Source: JAGVSR01 sp963750715 | GTDB lineage: Bacteria > Pseudomonadota > Alphaproteobacteria > Rhizobiales > Hyphomicrobiaceae | Length of the DNA: 64,000 nucleotides | NCBI GenBank assembly: GCA_963750715.1 | Contig: CAVVRP010000012.1 | Coordinates: forward strand, 620,001 to 684,000 | Reading direction: 5' to 3' | Shown here: positions 60,534 through 64,000 of the stretch, piece by piece | Layout of the letters: each line of letters begins with the position of its first letter | Numbering within the stretch: position 1 is the first letter of the stretch | The notes under the pieces: model-generated | Told to the model about the DNA's origin: nothing | Databases searched by the model: none | What the model saw: the letters and a program-made list of their open reading frames with translations, nothing else | Program-made: the position numbers and the translations under genes

Positions 60534-61597
60534 GCCAATCCTCCAAAATGCAAAACGCTGGCGACAATCACGACCATGATCAGCGACAGCGGCAGGAACA
60601 CCTTCCAGCCAAGCCGCATCAACTGGTCGTAGCGGTAGCGCGGCACCATCGCCTTCACCATCGCAAACATGAAGAACACGAACGTGACCTTCAGCACGAA
60701 CCAGACGATGCCCGGCACGACATTGAGCGGCCAGATATCGAGCGGCGGCAGCCAGCCGCCGAGAAACAGGATGGTCGTCAGGGCGCACATGGTGGTGATA
60801 GCCACGTACTCGCCGAGCATGAAGAGCAGATACGGGGTGGAGGCGTATTCCACCATGAACCCCGCGACGAGTTCGGATTCGGCTTCGACGAGATCGAACG
60901 GCGGCCGGTTCGTCTCGGCCAGCGCCGAAATGAAGAACACGACGAACATCGGGAACAGCACCAGCCAGTGCCAGTCGAGCACGGATGCAGGGAGACCACC
61001 GGCCGTTCCGATGCCGGTCTTCTGGGCGTTGACGATATCGGTCATGTTGAGCGAGCCGACGAGCAGCAGCACCGTGATGACGACGAGCCCGATCGAGACT
61101 TCGTAGGATACCATCTGCGCCGCCGAGCGGAGCGAGCCCATGAACGGGTATTTCGAGTTGGAAGCCCAGCCGCCCATGATCACGCCGTAGACGGCGAGCG
61201 AGGAGATCGCGAGCAGATACAGCACGCCGACGTTGAGATCGGCGACGACCCACTTGCCCCAGCTATCCTCGTTCATCGGGATGACGGCCCAGGCAGCCAG
61301 GGCAAATGTTGCCGTGGCGAGCGGCGCCAGCAGGAATACGCCTTTGTCGGCACCCGCCGGAATGAGCGGCTCCTTGACGGCGAACTTGAGCAGATCCGCG
61401 AACGACTGCAGCAGGCCGAACGGACCGACGACGTTGGGGCCGCGCCGCATCTGAACGGCTGCCCACACTTTCCGGTCCATCAGCAGAAGGAAGGCAACGA
61501 CGATCAGAAGGCCGAGCAGCACAGCAAGGCTGCCAGCCACCGTCAGGCCGAGCCAGATGGCGCTGTGCCAGAGCGTGCTTATGCCGTCGTTCATCAT
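60530..61597 (-). CDS. nuoH: NADH-quinone oxidoreductase subunit H
   Basis: 355 residues, about eight helices, with the quinone-site signatures RRGPNVVGPFGLLQSFADLL and ALAETNRPPFDLVEAESELV. It joins the peripheral arm to the membrane arm. Two ATGs stand at its start; eleven bases lie between it and nuoG. Confidence 0.95.
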   Translation of the reverse strand: MMNDGISTLWHSAIWLGLTVAGSLAVLLGLLIVVAFLLLMDRKVWAAVQMRRGPNVVGPFGLLQSFADLLKFAVKEPLIPAGADKGVFLLAPLATATFALAAWAVIPMNEDSWGKWVVADLNVGVLYLLAISSLAVYGVIMGGWASNSKYPFMGSLRSAAQMVSYEVSIGLVVITVLLLVGSLNMTDIVNAQKTGIGTAGGLPASVLDWHWLVLFPMFVVFFISALAETNRPPFDLVEAESELVAGFMVEYASTPYLLFMLGEYVAITTMCALTTILFLGGWLPPLDIWPLNVVPGIVWFVLKVTFVFFMFAMVKAMVPRYRYDQLMRLGWKVFLPLSLIMVVIVASVLHFGGLA

Positions 61598-61607
61598 GCC
61601 CTGCCTG

Positions 61608-63726
61608 TCATTCCGCCACCGTCAAGGTCTTGGCTTTGCCTTGTTGCCGCGACGCCTTCAACGCACTCATTTCCGCCAACACAGCCGAAGCCCGTGCGAT
61701 AGCATTGGTCAGATAGAAGTCCGCAACATTCGACATGAACGCCACCTCGCCCGGCTTACCGTCGCGCGCAGCAAGTGCTGCGACCGCCTCGGCCGGCGCC
61801 CCGCCTGCCGAGTCGAGTCGGGCGAGGACGGGAGCGGCCTTGTACATGGCCGCGCGAAGAGCGGGAAGCGAGTTCGAACGGCAGAGTGTGGCCGACCTCG
61901 GCCGAAAGCGCCCGAATGATCGTCCAATCCTCTTTCGCATCACCCGGCGGGAAGGATGCCCGCGCGGTCTGCTGCGTGCGTCCCTCGGTATTGACGTAGG
62001 TGGCGCTCTTTTCGGTGTAGGCCGCAGCCGGGAGGATGACATCGGCGCGGTGCGCGCCAGCATCGCCATGGCTGCCCTGATAGACGACGAAGGCGGAGCC
62101 GAGCCGGTTCATGTCGATCTCGTCCGCACCCAGGAGGTAGAGCACGTCGAGGCTGCCAGCCCCTGCGGCCGCAATCATTCCGTACGCATCGAGGCCGCCG
62201 TCCTTCGGCACGAAACCAAGCTCGAGACCCGCGACGCGGGACGCCGCAGTATGCAGGACGTTGAAACCGTTCCAGCCGGCATCCTTGCCGGCGTTGGCGT
62301 CGAGGACAATCCGCGCGGCACGAGAGAGAACCGCATCGCCGTCGGGACGCGCAGCCGCCCCTGCCCCCACGATCACCATTGGGCGTTGCGCGTTCTTCAG
62401 AGTGACCGCGAACGAGTGACGGCGCTCCGCGACTTCGGCCAGCGTCTGCGGCCCCGCACCCAGCCAATCGTAAGCGTAGCCAAGGTCGACTTTTTCACCG
62501 ATGACGCCAACCGCAAGACCACCGCGCAGAAAGCGCTTGCGGATACGGGAATTGAGAACCGCCGCCTCGATGCGCGGGTTTGCGCCGACGATGAGGATGG
62601 CGTCCACCTGCTCGATGCCCTCGATGGTCGTGTTGAACAGATAGCCGGCTCGTCCGAGCGCGGGATCGAGCTTTGCCCCGTCCTGCCGGCAGTCGATGTT
62701 CTTCGATCCCAGCCGCGCGAAGAGTTCCCTCACCGCGAATATCTCCTCCGCACCCGCCAGATCGCCCGCGATCGCGCCGATGCGCGCCGGATTGATGGCT
62801 TTCAGGCGCTGCCCCACGAGATCGAGCGCTTCCTTCCAAGATGCGGGCCTGAGCTTGCCGTCGCGCCGGATGTAGGGCTGGTCGAGCCTTTGCCTCCTGA
62901 GCCCGTCGGCGACGTGGCGCGTCTTGTCGGAGATCCACTCCTCGTTCACGGCGTCGTTGTTGCGCGGCAGGATGCGCATGACTTCTCGGCCGCGCGTATC
63001 GACGCGGATGTTGGAGCCGACCGCGTCCATCACGTCGATGCTCTCGGTCTTTTTCAGTTCCCAAGGTCGGGCGGCATGCGCCCACGGACGGTGCGTCAGC
63101 GCGCCGACGGGACACAGATCGACGGCATTGGCGCTCATTTCGGAGAGAATGCCGTTCTCGAGGTAAGTGGTGATCTCGGCATCCTCGCCGCGCCCGATAA
63201 GGCCCAGTTCCTCGACGCCGGCGACTTCCGTCATATAGCGGACGCAGCGCGTGCAGTGAATGCAGCGCGTCATGAATGTCTTGATCAACGGCCCGATGTA
63301 CTTTTCTTCGACAGCGCGCTTGTTCTCCTCGTAACGCGACCCGCCGATGCCATAGGCCATCGCCTGATCCTGCAGATCGCATTCTCCGCCCTGATCGCAG
63401 ATCGGGCAGTCGAGCGGATGGTTGATCAGCAGGAATTCCATCACGCCCTGGCGCGCCTTGCGCGCAGTGGGGCTCTTGGTGAAGATCTGGTTGGGCGTGC
63501 CGTCGGGATTGGGGCGAAGTTCATTGACCGTCACGGCGCAAGACGCGAGCGGCTTGGGCGAGCCCGCGACTTCGACGAGGCACATGCGGCAATTGCCGGC
63601 GATCGAAAGGCGCTCGTGGTAGCAGAAGCGCGGAATTTCGGCGCCGGCGGCCTCGCACGCATGCATCAGCGTGGTGCCGTCCTCGACCTCGATCTCGTTG
63701 CCGTCGACAATCAGCTTCTTGGCCAT
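61608..63726 (-). CDS. nuoG: NADH-quinone oxidoreductase subunit G (one-base frameshift in this sequence)
   Basis: 705 residues once an extra base at about 61875 is removed. N-terminal [2Fe-2S] ferredoxin domain (CYHERLSIAGNCRMC), the HPLDCPICDQGGECDLQ cluster site, a [4Fe-4S] pair (CIHCTRCVRYM and CPVGALTHRPWA), then a molybdopterin-oxidoreductase-like body. The frame breaks between VGHTLPF and NSLPALRAAMYKAAPV; the tail ends DFYLTNAIARASAVLAEMSA. The short frame-1 extension after the break is not real. Complex I may be indispensable here, so a sequencing indel is likely. Confidence 0.92.
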
Positions 63727-63784
63727 CTGTCTCGCCCAATAATTTCATCTGCGTCTCTCCCCGCATGAGAGGAAAGGGAGAAAC

Positions 63785-64000
63785 CTACTCCGCCGCCTCC
63801 TTGTGGGAGGCAGCATAAGTGTCGATGCGGCGCTCGATCTCGTCGCGGAAATGGCGAATCAGACCCTGCACCGGCCACGCAGCGGCGTCGCCGAGCGCAC
63901 AGATCGTGTGCCCTTCGACTTGCTTCGTCACGTCGAGCAGCAGGTCGATCTCGCGCTTTTCGGCGCGTCCCTCGGCCATCCGCTCGAGCACGCGCCACAT
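63785..64000 (-). CDS. nuoF: NADH-quinone oxidoreductase subunit F, C-terminal end (truncated by window)
   Basis: The last ~71 residues of NuoF (ALGDAAAWPVQGLIRHFRDEI and the tail to EAAE), i.e. the end of the helical domain that holds cluster N3. The N-terminal flavin and NADH sites lie beyond the window. Fifty-eight bases separate it from nuoG, with an inverted repeat in the spacer. Confidence 0.9.
   Translation of the reverse strand: MWRVLERMAEGRAEKREIDLLLDVTKQVEGHTICALGDAAAWPVQGLIRHFRDEIERRIDTYAASHKEAAE

Noticed and set aside
61735..63768. 677-codon open frame on the plus strand opposite nuoG
   Set aside because: It is antisense to a clearly homologous gene, shows arginine/alanine-rich composition typical of GC-rich shadow frames, and has no recognisable motif.
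1..64000. tRNA, rRNA, CRISPR array, phage or transposon
   Set aside because: No T-arm-like cluster with acceptor pairing, no regularly spaced repeats, no transposase, integrase or phage-structural protein was seen on either strand.

Overview
The window is a 64 kb, GC-rich (low-to-mid 60s % by eye), densely coding stretch of an alphaproteobacterial chromosome. Gene content and order point to the order Hyphomicrobiales (Rhizobiales), possibly the Hyphomicrobium-like branch. The pointers are the nuo block followed by birA, rnj, mce, DUF1467, proS, lolC/E, lolD and dnaE; the rpsB-tsf-pyrH-frr-uppS-cdsA-dxr-rseP-bamA-lpxD-fabZ-lpxA-lpxI-lpxB block; an ECF sigma/ChrR pair; a GTTC-N7-GTTC-type SOS box at lexA; and a TTAA-N7-TTAA CtrA-type site. 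I saw no rRNA, tRNA, CRISPR array, prophage or insertion sequence. The genus is inference.

Layout. 1-6.2 kb: the 3' end of a giant coiled-coil protein resembling the growth-pole-ring (GPR/RgsE) proteins, a dipeptide epimerase, an MFS permease, a secreted protein, thiD and ccdA. 6.2-13.1 kb: a decayed gph, then pgk, tkt, a PfkB-type sugar kinase and a Kef-type antiporter. 13.2-18.7 kb: an ECF sigma factor with a ChrR zinc anti-sigma factor, an SDR enzyme, a cyclopropane-fatty-acid-synthase-like methyltransferase and a fused flavin oxidase/DUF1365 protein, a likely photooxidative or lipid-modification stress module. 19-24.5 kb: kdsA, lexA, a relic of comEC, gltX and gltA. 24.5-41 kb: one long leftward envelope and translation block (rpsB through lpxB). 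41-54 kb: a DUF155 protein, dnaE, lolD, lolC/E, proS, a secreted protein, a probable structured ncRNA, DUF1467, mce, rnj and birA. 54-64 kb: complex I genes nuoN to nuoF (nuoF truncated by the window edge), all leftward.

How the genes work together. The 24.5-41 kb block combines protein synthesis start-up (rpsB, tsf, frr, pyrH), isoprenoid and undecaprenyl supply (dxr, uppS), phospholipid activation (cdsA), outer-membrane protein assembly and its stress protease (bamA, rseP) and lipid A synthesis (lpxD, fabZ, lpxA, lpxI, lpxB). kdsA elsewhere in the window supplies Kdo.

Most notable observations: (1) a tandem pair of long hairpins inserted in frame inside dnaE, like a REP or Rickettsia-palindromic-element invasion of an essential gene; (2) lpxB fused in frame to a truncated periplasmic-binding-protein-like domain; (3) an internal duplication in LpxI; (4) a probable 180-190 nt structured ncRNA with its own promoter and terminator at about 50.45-50.64 kb; (5) a near-complete deletion of comEC leaving two recognisable fragments; (6) a gph pseudogene with three independent lesions; (7) single-base frameshifts in bamA, proS and nuoG. 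Because bamA and proS are essential, those indels are more likely assembly errors than biology. That caution applies to every single-indel claim here.
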